Of a stretch of 64,000 nt of DNA, positions 11,639 to 21,693 are shown in pieces. The notes under the pieces were generated by a model. That model had not been told where the DNA came from and did no database searches. It worked only from the letters and a program-made list of their open reading frames with translations. Numbering within the stretch: the first letter of the stretch is position 1; the number at the start of each line of letters is the position of its first letter. The stretch lies in contig OY987225.1 of the NCBI GenBank assembly GCA_963920705.1, forward strand, positions 6,956,175 through 7,020,174, read 5' to 3'. This stretch comes from Odiellus spinosus (Eukaryota; Arthropoda; Arachnida; Opiliones; Phalangiidae). A program made the translations under genes and the position numbers.

Positions 11639-14600
11639 TTGTCTTCTCCTCGTTCTCCCCCCGTGTTGTCTTCTCCTCGTTCTCCCCCCGTGTTGTCTTC
11701 TCCTCGTTCTCCCCCCGTGTTGTCTTCTCCTCGTTCTCGGGCCCCGTGTTGTCTTCTCCTCGTTCTCGGGCCCCGTGTTGTCTTCTCCTCGTTCTCCCCC
11801 CGTATTGGCTTCTCCTCGTTCTCGGGCCCCGTGTTGTCTTCTCCTCGTTCTCGGGCCCCGTATTGGCTTCTCCTTGTTCTCCCCCCGTATTGGCTTCTCC
11901 TCGTTCTCCCCCCGTGTTGTCTTCTCCTCGTTCTTTTCCTCGTTCTCCTCCTGTGTTGTCTTCTCCTCGTTCTCCTCCTGTGTTGTCTTCTCCTCGTTCT
12001 CCTCCTGTGTTGTCTTCTCCTCGTTCTCCCCCTGTGTTGTCTTCTCCTCGTTATCCCCCTGTGTTGTCTACTCCTCGTTCTCCCCCTGTGTTGTCTTCTC
12101 CTCGTTCTTTTCCTCGTTCTCCCCCTGTGATGTCTTCTCCTCGTTCTCCTCCTGTGTTGTCTTCTCTTCGTTCTCCTCCTGTGTTGTCTTCTCCTCGTTC
12201 TCCCCCTGTGTTGTCTTCTCCTCGTTATCCCCCTGTGTTGTCTACTCCTCGTTCTCCCCCTGTGTTGTCTTCTCCTCGTTCTTTTCCTCGTTCTCCCCCT
12301 GTGTTGTCTTCTCCTCGTTCTTTTCCTCGTTCTCCCCCTGTGTTGTCTTCTCCTCGTTCTCCTCCTGTGTTGTCTCCCCCTGTGTTGTCTTCTCCTCGTT
12401 CTCCCCCTGTGTTGTCTTCTCCTCGTTCTCCCCCTGTGTTGTCTTCTCCTCGTTCTTTTCCTCGTTCTCCCCCTGTGTTGTCTTCTCCTCGTTCTCCTCC
12501 TGTGTTGTCTTCTCCTCGTTCTCCCCCTGTGTTGTCTTCTCCTCGTTCTCCCCCTGTGTTGTCTTCTCCTCGTTCTCCCCCTGTGTTGTCTTCTCCTCGT
12601 TCTCCTCCTGTGTTGTCTTCTCCTCGTTCTCCTCCTGTGTTGTCTTCTCCTCGTTCTCCCCCTGTGTTGTCTTCTCCTCGTTCTCCTCCTGTGTTGTCTT
12701 CTCCTCGTTCTCCCCCTGTGTTGTCTTCTCCTCGTTCTCCCCCTGTGTTGTCTTCCCCTCGTTCTCCCCGTGTTGTCTTCTCCTCGTTCTCCCCCTGTGT
12801 TGTCTTCTCCTAGTTCTCCCCCTGTGTTGTCTTCTCCTCGATCTCCCCCTGTGTTGTCTTCTCCTCGTTCTTTTCCTCGTTCTCCCCCTGTGTTGTCTTC
12901 TCCTCGTTCTCCTCCTGTGTTGTCTTCTCCTCGTTCTCCTCCTGTGTTGTCTTCTCCTCGTTCTTTTCCTCGTTCTCCCCCTGTGTTGTCTTCTCCTCGT
13001 TCTCCCCCTGTGTTGTCTTCTCCTCGTTCTCCCCCTGTGTTGTCTTCTCCTCGTTCTCCCCCTGTGATGTCTTCTCCTCGTTCTCCCCCTGTGATGTCTT
13101 CTCCTCGTTCTCCTCCTGTGTTGTCTTCTCCTCGTTCTTTTCCTCGTTCTCCCCCTGTGTTGTCTTCTCCTCGTTCTCCCCCTGTGTTGTCTTCTCCTCG
13201 TTCTCCCCCTGTGTTGTCTTCTCCTCGTTCTCCCCCTGTGTTGTCTTCTCCTCGTTCTCCCCCTGTGTTGTCTTCTCCTCGTTCTCCCCCTGTGTTGTCT
13301 TCTCCTCGTTCTCCCCCTGTGTTGTCTTCTCCTCGTTCTCCCCCTGTGTTGTCTTCTCCTCGTTCTCCCCCTGTGTTGTCTTCTCCTCGTTCTTTTCCTC
13401 GTTCTCCCCCTGTGTTGTCTTCTCCTCGTTCTCCCCGTGTTGTCTTCTCCTCGTTCTCCCCCTGTGTTGTCTTCTCCTCGTTCTCCCCCTGTGTTGACTT
13501 CTCCTCGTTCTTTTCCTCGTTCTCCCCCTGTGTTGTCTTCTCCTCGTTCTCCCCCTGTGTTGTCTTCTCCTCGTTCTTTTCCTCGTTCTCCCCCTGTGTT
13601 GTCTTCTCCTCGTTCTCCCCCTGTGTTGTCTTCTCCTCGTTCTTCTCCTCGTTCTCCCCCTGTGTTGTCTTCTCCTCGATCTCCCCCTGTGTTGTCTTCT
13701 CCTCGTTCTTTTCCTCGTTCTCCCCCTGTGTTGTCTTCTCCTCGTTCTCCTCCTGTGTTGTCTTCTCCTCGTTCTCCTCCTGTGTTGTCTTCTCCTCGTT
13801 CTTTTCCTCGTTCTCCCCCTGTGTTGTCTTCTCCTCGTTCTCCCCCTGTGTTGTCTTCTCCTCGTTCTCCCCCTGTGTTGTCTTCTCCTCGTTCTCCCCC
13901 TGTGATGTCTTCTCCTCGTTCTCCCCCTGTGATGTCTTCTCCTCGTTCTCCTCCTGTGTTGTCTTCTCCTCGTTCTTTTCCTCGTTCTCCCCCTGTGTTG
14001 TCTTCTCCTCGTTCTCCCCCTGTGTTGTCTTCTCCTCGTTCTCCCCCTGTGTTGTCTTCTCCTCGTTCTCCCCCTGTGTTGTCTTCTCCTCGTTCTCCCC
14101 CTGTGTTGTCTTCTCCTCGTTCTCCCCCTGTGTTGTCTTCTCCTCGTTCTCCCCCTGTGTTGTCTTCTCCTCGTTCTCCCCCTGTGTTGTCTTCTCCTCG
14201 TTCTCCCCCTGTGTTGTCTTCTCCTCGTTCTTTTCCTCGTTCTCCCCCTGTGTTGTCTTCTCCTCGTTCTCCCCGTGTTGTCTTCTCCTCGTTCTCCCCC
14301 TGTGTTGTCTTCTCCTCGTTCTCCCCCTGTGTTGACTTCTCCTCGTTCTTTTCCTCGTTCTCCCCCTGTGTTGTCTTCTCCTCGTTCTCCCCCTGTGTTG
14401 TCTTCTCCTCGTTCTTTTCCTCGTTCTCCCCCTGTGTTGTCTTCTCCTCGTTCTCCCCCTGTGTTGTCTTCTCCTCGTTCTTCTCCTCGTTCTCCCCCTG
14501 TGTTGTCTTCTCCTCGTTCTCCCCCTGTGTTGTCTTCTCCTCGTTCTCCCCCTGTGTTGTCTTCTCCTCGTTCTCCCCCTGTGTTGTCTTCTCCTCGTTC

Positions 14601-15327
14601 TCCCCCTGTGTTGTCTTCTCCTCGTTCTCCCCCTGTGTTGTCTTCTCCTCGTTCTCCCCCTGTGTTGTCTTCTCCTCGTTCTCCCCCTGTGTTGTCTTCT
14701 CCTCGTTCTCCCCCTGTGTTGTCTTCTCCTCGTTCTCCCCCTGTGTTGTCTTCTCCTCGTTCTTTTCCTCGTTCTCCCCCTGTGTTGTCTTCTCCTCGTT
14801 CTCCCCCTGTGTTGTCTTCTCCTCGTTCTTTTCCTCGTTCTCCCCCTGTGTTGTCTTCTCCTCGTTCTCCCCCTGTGTTGTCTTCTCCTCGTTCTCCCCC
14901 TGTGTTGTCTTCTCCTCGTTCTCCCCCTGTGTTGTCTTCTCCTCGTTCTCCCCCTGTGTTGTCTTCTCCTCGTTCTCCCCCTGTGTTGTCTTCTCCTCGT
15001 TCTCCCCCTGTGTTGTCTTCTCCTCGTTCTTTTCCTCGTTCTCCCCCTGTGTTGTCTTCTCCTCGTTCTCCCCCTGTGTTGTCTTCTCCTCGTTCTCCCC
15101 CTGTGTTGTCTTCTCCTCGTTCTTTTCCTCGATCTCCCCCTGTGTTGTCTTCTCCTCGTTCTCCCCCTGTGTTGTCTTCTCCTCGTTCTCCCCCTGTGTT
15201 GTCTTCTCCTCGTTCTCCCCCTGTGTTGTCTTCTCCTCGTTCTCCCCCTGTGTTGTCTTCTCCTCGTTCTCCCCCTGTGTTGTCTTCTCCTCGTTCTTTT
15301 CCTCGTTCTCCCCCTGTGTTGTCTTCT
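11639..15327. repeat. 27-bp minisatellite array (left part)
   Basis: Basic unit of 27 bp containing CCTCGTTCTCCCCCTGTG then TTGTCTTCT. Because 27 is a multiple of three and the unit holds no stop in the forward frames, several frames stay open for kilobases (PPVLSSPRS, VVFSSFSPC and CCLLLVLPL repeats). Early units (11639-11930) are more diverse, with GGGCCC-containing and CCCGTATTGGC variants. Later ones are near-uniform, mixed with a short CTTTTCCTCGTT insert variant. The strand is strongly pyrimidine-rich. The long open frames are a by-product of the period and I do not call them genes. Confidence 0.95.
12839..14514. repeat. Higher-order duplication (838 bp) inside the minisatellite
   Basis: Rare variants recur at a fixed spacing of 838 bp: CTCGATCTCC at 12839 and 13677, the one-base-short CTCCCCGTG near 13437 and 14275, the paired GTGATGTC units, and the CGTTCTTCTCCTC junction. 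An 838-bp block containing many units was therefore copied in tandem as a whole. Confidence 0.8.
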
Positions 15328-15384
15328 TTTTGTTTGTTTGTTTGTTTGTTTTATTAAACTTTGAGATATTACAATAAGATGATT

Positions 15385-15420
15385 AGAGGGCTAAGTCAGC
15401 TGGCGACTTGTAAGCCCTCT
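15385..15420 (-). other. 3'-UTR stem-loop of the LINE
   Basis: AGAGGGCT at 15385 pairs with AGCCCTCT ending at 15420, and inside it AAGTC pairs with GACTT around AGCTGGC. It lies about 35-55 bp from the tail. In several LINE clades a 3' hairpin is the RT recognition site; that role here is inference. Confidence 0.6.
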
Positions 15421-15567
15421 TAATAAGTATAGAATATAAAAAAAATAATGATAACAATGAACAGAGAAAAAAATAAAAAAACAAACAAAGCAAAAAAGAA
15501 TACTACTTTGAGTAGTCAGAAAAACTGTGTAACGATATAAGTATAAGTATGTATATAAGAGCAAACA

Positions 15568-18276
15568 TTATAAATAGTAAGGGTTTTCATTATGAATAAA
15601 TAATTTAAGCAGATTTTTAAATTTTTGTCTAGTTGGGGCGGTTTGAACGGCTTTGTCAAGGCTGTTGAAGCTTTTTGCCCCTTGATATAAAAATGACGTT
15701 AGCTTTTTGCTGGTCTTACATTTTGGAAGTTTTAATAGGGTTCTAGCTCTAGTGTTTGTAACACTAGGATTTTTGGTCGTCAATCTAGATTCACCTAGGT
15801 CATCATAGATTAAAGTTAAAGTAGCCAGATACTGCTGCTGTTTGACCGTTAATATTTTACTTCTATTGAAAAGGGGCCTTGTATGGGCGCGGTAGGGGGC
15901 CTTATGTAATGATCTTACTGCCCTTTTCTGTAGTTTTTGGATACGGGCAATATTTTGATTGGTTGTGTTACCCCAAAGACAAATACCATAGGATAAGGTG
16001 GAGTGAAATAAGGAATGGTATATTTCCAAAAAAGCCTTTCTTGGAATCATGTTTTTACAGATATAAAAGAGACCACATAGTCTTGATAGTTTTTTGCAGA
16101 TGAAATCAACATGATCATTCCAAGAAAGATGGGGGTCAAACCACAGTCCCAAATATTTATATTTATCAACCATTTTTAATGCATGGCCATCAATGTGGAT
16201 GGCTTTTTCCTCCATCAATATATTTTTACCTCTATTTCTAAATATCATGTATTCACTTTTATCAAGATTTAGTCTGAGACCATTATTAGTCAGCCATCTA
16301 TGAATTATAGATAAGTAATCATTTGAGATATTCACTATATTTTCAAGGGTTTTACCCACTACCAAGAGCAAGGTATCATCTGCATATAGATACAAGAGTC
16401 CTTGCGAGATTAGGTTGGTGATATCATTAATATATAGATTAAACAGGATAGGTGAGATAATTGACCCTTGAGGAACGCCCGTTTTAAGAGTTGTTGGTAA
16501 TGATAGCGTGTTATTAGCCCGTGTATAACATTGTCTATTGGCGAGATAGCTTTGGATCCATTGTCCTGCCTTGCCTCTTATACCAAGCCGAGAGAGCTTG
16601 TCAACAAGTCTCTCATGGGGGACACTGTCAAAGGCTTTGCGCAGATCCAAAAATATCCCCAAACACATACTGCCCATGTCCAACGAATCAACAACCTTCT
16701 TATAAGTCTCCGCAGTAGCATTAATCGTTCCCCTACCTGAGCGGAACCCAAACTGGAACTCTGAAAGCAGCTTGCATTTATTTGAAAAAGATTCCAGGCG
16801 ATTAAAAAAAGCCTTGTCAAAGATCTTTGAGATAAAGGATAAAAGAGAAATCGGCCTATAATTAGAGGGATTTTTAGGATCGCCTTTCTTTAAGATAGGT
16901 ATGATTATGGTTCGTTTTAATTTTTCTGGGTACCGCCCTAGCGTAAAGGACAGATTTATGAGGAATACCAGTGGGATAATTAGCGCGTTGATGGCATATT
17001 TCATTGGGCGGGGGTGGAAGCCGTCGAAACCTGGTGCCGATCCCGAGGATAATTCTCTAGCAATGTTACTGATTTCCAGATTCGTTACCGGCAATAGTGC
17101 CATGGTTTTGGGGTTTATAGGGGGAAGGTCATAATCAAAGGTATTATCATTTGTTATGTTTTCAGAGGTGAAGTGGTTATTGAGCGTATTAACTTCAATT
17201 GGGATTTCCCGGCTAGCGTTAGTACTTCTTCCTAAAATATTGTTTATGGTTTTCCATTTCTCCTTCGCAGTGGTCGCCTCGTGTATTTTTTTATAGAAAA
17301 AGGAGTTTCGTTTATTTCTAAGTTTATTATTGGTGTGATTACGATGAGCTATATAACTCCTTATATTTAATGGGGTAGGGTTTCTTTTTGATATTTTTTG
17401 TAACCTATTCTTTTCCTTGATAAGGTATTTTAATTCCGACGTAAGCCATGACTCTTCTTTAATCACTAAAGTTGTAAATTCAAAAGTCTGATTATATTCA
17501 TTGGCAACTATTTTTTCAAAGTGATCGTAGGCCTCTTCAATATCTGTATGTTCATAGAGGTCTGCCCAATTAACCCTTGATAGATTTAGCGCAAATAAGT
17601 TAGAATTCTTATTACTTAGATTTCGAATTTTAATGGAATTTTGTTCACTGGCGTACGATCCCTTACAAATATGTATCGGGTAATGGTCAGTTATATCTAG
17701 CCCCGATAGTACCTTAATCTCAGCTATTGTGTTGCAAAATACATTATCTAAGCAGGTCGATGTGGTCGATGTTACCCGAGTTGGTTCCATTACACCTTGT
17801 TTAAGATCGAGGCTAGTGAACAAGTCAATTATTCCATTAATACATGGGGATTTAACAAGAAAATCAAAGTTAAAATCACCCATAATAAATTTGATTGCCT
17901 CCACGGGTATTTTGTGTAAGATTTCTTCACAGTATGATAAGAATAATTCATAGTTGGCTGAGTGTGGTCGATAGATTACAACTAGGTATTCTGAGTTAAT
18001 TTTAATAGCGAAGCTTTCAATATGTGTGTTGAAAAAGCATAAGTTATGCTGTACAGAGACAGACAGGTCGTTTTTACAATAGAAGCCAACACCGCCTCCA
18101 TTCCTTTCACCAGCCCCAAAAAAGGTAAAATTCGGTACATATAAAGAGACATTGTTTTTATACCACGTTTCTGTTAGAGCGAGAACATTATATTGTACGT
18201 CGAGGTTATCTAAATTCAGCATCAATGGCGTAAGGTTACGATTGGCACTTCTAATATTAGAATATGTTATATGCAT
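15568..18276 (-). CDS. LINE ORF2 protein: endonuclease + reverse transcriptase (CR1/Jockey group)
   Basis: A full 902-codon frame. Residues about 1-210 form an endonuclease/exonuclease/phosphatase fold: YSNIRSANRN at the start, LTETWY with the catalytic Glu, IIYRPHSANY-type core, FIMGDFNFDF and ITDHYPIHI at its end. RT motifs follow: SGSAPGFDGFHPRPMKY, YRPISLLSFISKIFDK, EFQFGFRSGRGTINA, LGIFLDLRKAFDSVPHERL (motif A), LKTGVPQGSIISPILFNLYI (motif B), LYLYADDTLLLV (catalytic YADD), and LNLDKSEYMIF. A thumb-like C-terminal part includes KYKYLGLWFDPHLSWNDHV. The protein nicks target DNA and copies LINE RNA there. Start chosen as the first ATG, 55 bp after ORF1. No stop or frameshift is seen. The clade is inferred from motif style and needs a tree. 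Confidence 0.92.
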   Translation of the reverse strand: MHITYSNIRSANRNLTPLMLNLDNLDVQYNVLALTETWYKNNVSLYVPNFTFFGAGERNGGGVGFYCKNDLSVSVQHNLCFFNTHIESFAIKINSEYLVVIYRPHSANYELFLSYCEEILHKIPVEAIKFIMGDFNFDFLVKSPCINGIIDLFTSLDLKQGVMEPTRVTSTTSTCLDNVFCNTIAEIKVLSGLDITDHYPIHICKGSYASEQNSIKIRNLSNKNSNLFALNLSRVNWADLYEHTDIEEAYDHFEKIVANEYNQTFEFTTLVIKEESWLTSELKYLIKEKNRLQKISKRNPTPLNIRSYIAHRNHTNNKLRNKRNSFFYKKIHEATTAKEKWKTINNILGRSTNASREIPIEVNTLNNHFTSENITNDNTFDYDLPPINPKTMALLPVTNLEISNIARELSSGSAPGFDGFHPRPMKYAINALIIPLVFLINLSFTLGRYPEKLKRTIIIPILKKGDPKNPSNYRPISLLSFISKIFDKAFFNRLESFSNKCKLLSEFQFGFRSGRGTINATAETYKKVVDSLDMGSMCLGIFLDLRKAFDSVPHERLVDKLSRLGIRGKAGQWIQSYLANRQCYTRANNTLSLPTTLKTGVPQGSIISPILFNLYINDITNLISQGLLYLYADDTLLLVVGKTLENIVNISNDYLSIIHRWLTNNGLRLNLDKSEYMIFRNRGKNILMEEKAIHIDGHALKMVDKYKYLGLWFDPHLSWNDHVDFICKKLSRLCGLFYICKNMIPRKAFLEIYHSLFHSTLSYGICLWGNTTNQNIARIQKLQKRAVRSLHKAPYRAHTRPLFNRSKILTVKQQQYLATLTLIYDDLGESRLTTKNPSVTNTRARTLLKLPKCKTSKKLTSFLYQGAKSFNSLDKAVQTAPTRQKFKNLLKLFIHNENPYYL

Positions 18277-18331
18277 TATCAGTTTTTTAAAAAAAGAAAA
18301 GAAAAAAATTCTCGGGTAGAAGTAATCTAGA

Positions 18332-19066
18332 TTAATGATCTTTTTTAACTACCGAACGAGAGGTTTCATTGTAATAATATTTATCATTTTCGAATTGGAC
18401 TAGGAAATTAGAAATAAATTTTGCCTTATCATTCCCGTGTTCTTTAATAAACTGCCTGAGAAAGAAACGAGACGTTTCTTGACGGGGTGTGAAATCTTGT
18501 GAAATATATACCTTGCAGCCCTTTAGCTTATATGCATTTTTTAAAATATCGTTTTTTATTGAAATATCAGGGAGCTTTAATACTATTTTCCTAAGAGTAT
18601 TCGCTGGTGAGGGTGGTCCTCGTCTGTACACTTGATATGGGCGAATTACGCCAATCCAGCCAAGCATGTCTTTGAGGAAGATTTCTAGTAAATTAGCTAA
18701 AGTATTACGGTCTTCACCATTTTTTTCCGCAATACCAGCAATAACCAGATTATTTCTCCTAGTTTCAGACGCTAACTGATTGACTTCAGATTGCAGATCG
18801 CTAATTACTTTATCTTTTTTTGCCATTAGATCATGTATATTATCCGAGAGATTTGCAAAGTTAAATACTACTGTCTCGTGCTCTAAGGCCTGTTCTTCAA
18901 GTTTGAGTATCCTATTCTCGTGGTTATCCACTTTTAATGTGAGAGAGTCTAACTTGTTATTAGTCATGTTAACCGCTTTGTTAACATTGGATATGTCAGC
19001 TTTGATATCGGCTTTCATACATTTAAGTTCATTGAATACATCTTGTAAGCTAACTTTATCAGTCAT
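18332..19066 (-). CDS. LINE ORF1 protein (coiled coil + RRM-like)
   Basis: A 244-codon frame just upstream of ORF2. Residues about 1-105 have heptad spacing (NKLDSLTLKVDNHENRILKL and ISDLQSEVNQLASETRRNN), which predicts a long coiled coil. Then comes LVIAGIAEKNGEDRN, typical of the RRM-like core of L1-type ORF1 (Transposase_22) and related proteins, followed by a C-terminal part with KGCKVYISQDFTPRQ. Such proteins form trimers or multimers, bind the LINE RNA and act as chaperones in the RNP. There is no CCHC knuckle. The frame is uninterrupted, in keeping with a young element. Confidence 0.85.
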   Translation of the reverse strand: MTDKVSLQDVFNELKCMKADIKADISNVNKAVNMTNNKLDSLTLKVDNHENRILKLEEQALEHETVVFNFANLSDNIHDLMAKKDKVISDLQSEVNQLASETRRNNLVIAGIAEKNGEDRNTLANLLEIFLKDMLGWIGVIRPYQVYRRGPPSPANTLRKIVLKLPDISIKNDILKNAYKLKGCKVYISQDFTPRQETSRFFLRQFIKEHGNDKAKFISNFLVQFENDKYYYNETSRSVVKKDH

Positions 19067-19140
19067 TTTAAATCGGTAAGTAGAGCACCAATCTCAAGTG
19101 AAATAATTATAATAATTATCCGAAGATATAACTACCTGTA

Positions 19141-19748
19141 AGAGAGAAGGGTTTTAGTCCACTGCTTAACGAGATATGATGCTCTACTGATCTGCTACAG
19201 GTGTCGAAAATGCGCTTTTATCACTGCGGAATGTAGACTATTTGTTTTTTGTATTCTTCCTTTTATCTTCAAGTTTTTTATAATCGCGCGTAGTGTTATG
19301 CTTCCGACAGAGACATCCGGACGGACTACGCAAATATTGGTGAGCGAGGCGGTGTAGTGCACGGCTAATAGTTCTAGATGAGTAGTATCCCTCGTAGTTC
19401 AGGCGTTTATTCAGGCTGTAAGAGAGAAGGGTTTTAGTCCACTGCTTAACGAGATATGATGCTCTACTGATCTGCTACAGGTGTCGAAAATGCGCTTTTA
19501 TCACTGCGGAATGTAGACTATTTGTTTTTTGTATTCTTCCTTTTATCTTCAAGTTTTTTATAATCGCGCGTAGTGTTATGCTTCCGACAGAGACATCCGG
19601 ACGGACTACGCAAATATTGGTGAGCGAGGCGGTGTAGTGCACGGCTAATAGTTCTAGATGAGTAGTATCCCTCGTAGTTCAGGCGTTTATTCAGGCTGTA
19701 AGAGAGAAGGGTTTTAGTCCACTGCTTAACGAGATATGATGCTCTACT
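19141..19748 (-). promoter_or_regulatory. Tandem 280-bp 5' monomers of the LINE (putative promoter units)
   Basis: Two monomers, 19141-19420 and 19421-19700, are identical as far as I can read. A third begins at 19701 and breaks off after 48 bp at the minisatellite. This is the layout of mouse L1 5' monomers, which carry the promoter. That these units drive transcription is inference; no core promoter motif was identified. Confidence 0.7.
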
Positions 19749-20026
19749 CCTCGTTCTCCCCCTGTGTTGTCTTCTCCTCGTTCTCCCCCTGTGTTGTCTT
19801 CTCCTCGTTCTCCCCCTGTGTTGTCTTCTCCTCGTTCTTTTCCTCGTTCTCCCCCTGTGTTGTCTTCTCCTCGTTCTTTTCCTCGTTCTCCCCCTGTGTT
19901 GTCTTCTCCTCGTTCTCCCCCTGTGTTGTCTTCTCCTCGTTCTTTTCCTCGTTCTCCCCCTGTGTTGTCTTCTCCTCGTTCTCCCCTTGTGTTGTCTTCT
20001 CCTCGTTCTCCCCCTGTGTTGTCTTA
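19749..20026. repeat. 27-bp minisatellite array (right part)
   Basis: Same unit and same orientation as 11639-15327, including the CTTTTCCTCGTT variant. It resumes directly at the LINE 5' end and stops abruptly at GTTGTCTT, followed by an AT-rich array. Confidence 0.95.
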
Positions 20027-20224
20027 AAAATTGATGATTTAATTAAATTAATTTAAATAAAAATTGTTGATTTGATTAAATTAATTTAAATAAAAATTGT
20101 TGATTTGATTAAATTAATTTAAATAAAAATTGATGATTTAATTAAATTAATTTAAATAAAAAATTGATGATTTAATTAAAATAATTTAAATAAAAATTGA
20201 TGATTTAATTAAATTAATTTAATA
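20027..20224. repeat. 33-bp AT-rich tandem repeat, about 6 copies
   Basis: Unit begins AAAAATTGATGATTTAATTA and ends AATTAATTTAAAT. Copies alternate between TTGATGATTTAA and TTGTTGATTTGA variants. One copy has an extra A. Confidence 0.9.
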
Positions 20225-20466
20225 ATTTTTAAATGTAAATTATTAATAATTTTTAAATGTAAATTATTAATAATTTTTAAATGTAAATTATTAATAATTT
20301 TTAAATGTAAATTATTAATAATTTTTAAATGTAAATTATTAATAATTTTTAAATGTAAATTATTAATAATTTTTAAATGTAAATTATTAATAATTTTTAA
20401 ATGTAAATTATTAATAATTTTTAAATGTAAATTATTAATAATTTTTAAATGTAAATTATTAATAAT
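20222..20466. repeat. 24-bp AT-rich tandem repeat, about 10 copies
   Basis: Unit AATAATTTTTAAATGTAAAT plus TATT, nearly identical in each copy. It abuts the 33-bp array without a spacer. Confidence 0.9.
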
Positions 20467-20470
20467 TATT

Positions 20471-21285
20471 GAGTATTGAAATTGAAATTTGGAGTTGACC
20501 CAAGTCTGAGTATTTTTATAGCTTGGCTCGATACTAGAATGAGTACTCGCAAATGGCTATAAATTATATATCAATAAGAAACGCCTTTTTAGACTGGTAA
20601 TGCTCAGGGATAAGGACTGGCCCAACCAAACTGTCCTTGGCTCGGCCCTGATATGCTTTTAATTTGAACTAAACACAATTTAGGAACATTGGCAGCCAAA
20701 ACGTTTTGTCACGGCCAAGGTCAGTTTAGGTTGGGATAGGCCTTTCCTTTCGGTTGGTGAGGTTGGCTGTACGTTGATACAGGGAGTCGTGATAAATGTT
20801 AATGTTGGTCTGCACAATTAATGGACTTGAGCTATACAATAATAATATTATTTCATTGTTTTGACAAACATATACAGACAACCTGAAATAAAATGAAATC
20901 GGGTTAGATTATAGCCTTATGAATGGTTTACCAAGAGATTTTTAAGAACTTACTAAGAATAGTACGAGTTATGTTCACTCTTCTTCATCTTCAAGATCAG
21001 AACTAAATATAAAATAGGGATATATTTCCAAATATTATGCTTTGATCCGTGCGGATCACCGTATTCTACTAGATGAAAAAGAGCAATTACAACGGAAGAC
21101 CAAGGTTCCTGTATAGTTTTCCAAAATACCTAACAGTCCCTATAATACTCTAAAATCATAATTTGGTTCCTAAATGACATTTTTATTTAATAATTCCAAA
21201 GAATAACGAAATACTGAATTTTTCTCTCCTTCAGGAGGGTCAAAATACTAATAGTTCTGGCCAAATTTTATAATTAATTTAAAAT
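20471..21285. other. No gene recognised
   Basis: AT-rich sequence between the tandem arrays and the palindrome. There are no open frames of note and no repeats I can define. Confidence 0.5.
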
Positions 21286-21467
21286 TACTACTGCATGGTT
21301 TAAACAAACAGTTTATTAAATAAACGTTTTAAGGAGAGCTTTCGGACCAGTACTAGTCCCTTTTCAATCCATTTCTACGTAGAAATGGATTGAAAAGGGA
21401 CTAGTACTGGTCCGAAAGCTCTAGAAACGTTAATTTAATAAACTGTTTCTTTAAACCATGCAGTAGC
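21286..21467. mobile_element. Near-perfect palindromic MITE (foldback), about 180 bp
   Basis: The sequence is its own reverse complement around CTAC|GTAG at 21378/21379. The central arm of about 44 bp is perfect (for example GAGAGCTTTCGGACCAGTAC and its complement). The outer arm (CTACTGCATGGTTTAAAC ... GTTTCTTTAAACCATGCAGTAG) has a few mismatches and a 3-bp shift. A related arm lies at 41-108. No coding capacity. TSDs are not clear. Confidence 0.8.
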
Positions 21468-21693
21468 AGTCGCGTAAATTATTATAATTTTATTATAACT
21501 TATTCACCATGGTCAATAGTTGTGTTAACAATCTCATTTAGCTTTTCATTTGACCCTATTTGGTTTCTTTCTTTAGAATTTTGCTCCCTATTTTGCCCTT
21601 TTTTCATGGTAAGAAGTACGCTTTTTCCCTGTTTACTTTCAGATTTTGGCTGGAACCTTGGAGTGCTCTTTCTCACCCAGTTAAAAACGTTAA

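Larger units (their letters stand above)
15328..19748 (-). mobile_element. LINE with both ORFs open, inserted into the minisatellite
   Basis: Minus-strand non-LTR element. In its own direction it has a truncated 5' monomer (19748-19701), two 280-bp monomers, a short leader, ORF1 (19066-18332), a 55-bp gap, ORF2 (18276-15568), a 3' UTR with a stem-loop, and a CAAA-type tail (plus strand TTTG repeats at about 15329-15350). The 27-bp minisatellite is interrupted on the left after GTGTTGTCTTCT and resumes on the right with CCTCGTTCTCC, so the element entered the array. Only about 2 bp (CT) are shared at the junctions, so a target-site duplication is not evident. Both ORFs are uninterrupted, which suggests a young and possibly competent copy. 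Confidence 0.9.

Noticed and set aside
11517..15377. Very long open frames (355-646 codons) of PPVLSSPRS / VVFSSFSPC repeats
   Set aside because: They are explained by a stop-free 27-bp tandem unit; overlapping forward frames are open at once, and no promoter, start context or non-repeat domain supports a gene.
21286..21467. microRNA precursor
   Set aside because: The hairpin is a perfect long palindrome with TIR-like outer arms and a dispersed relative, which fits a MITE better.
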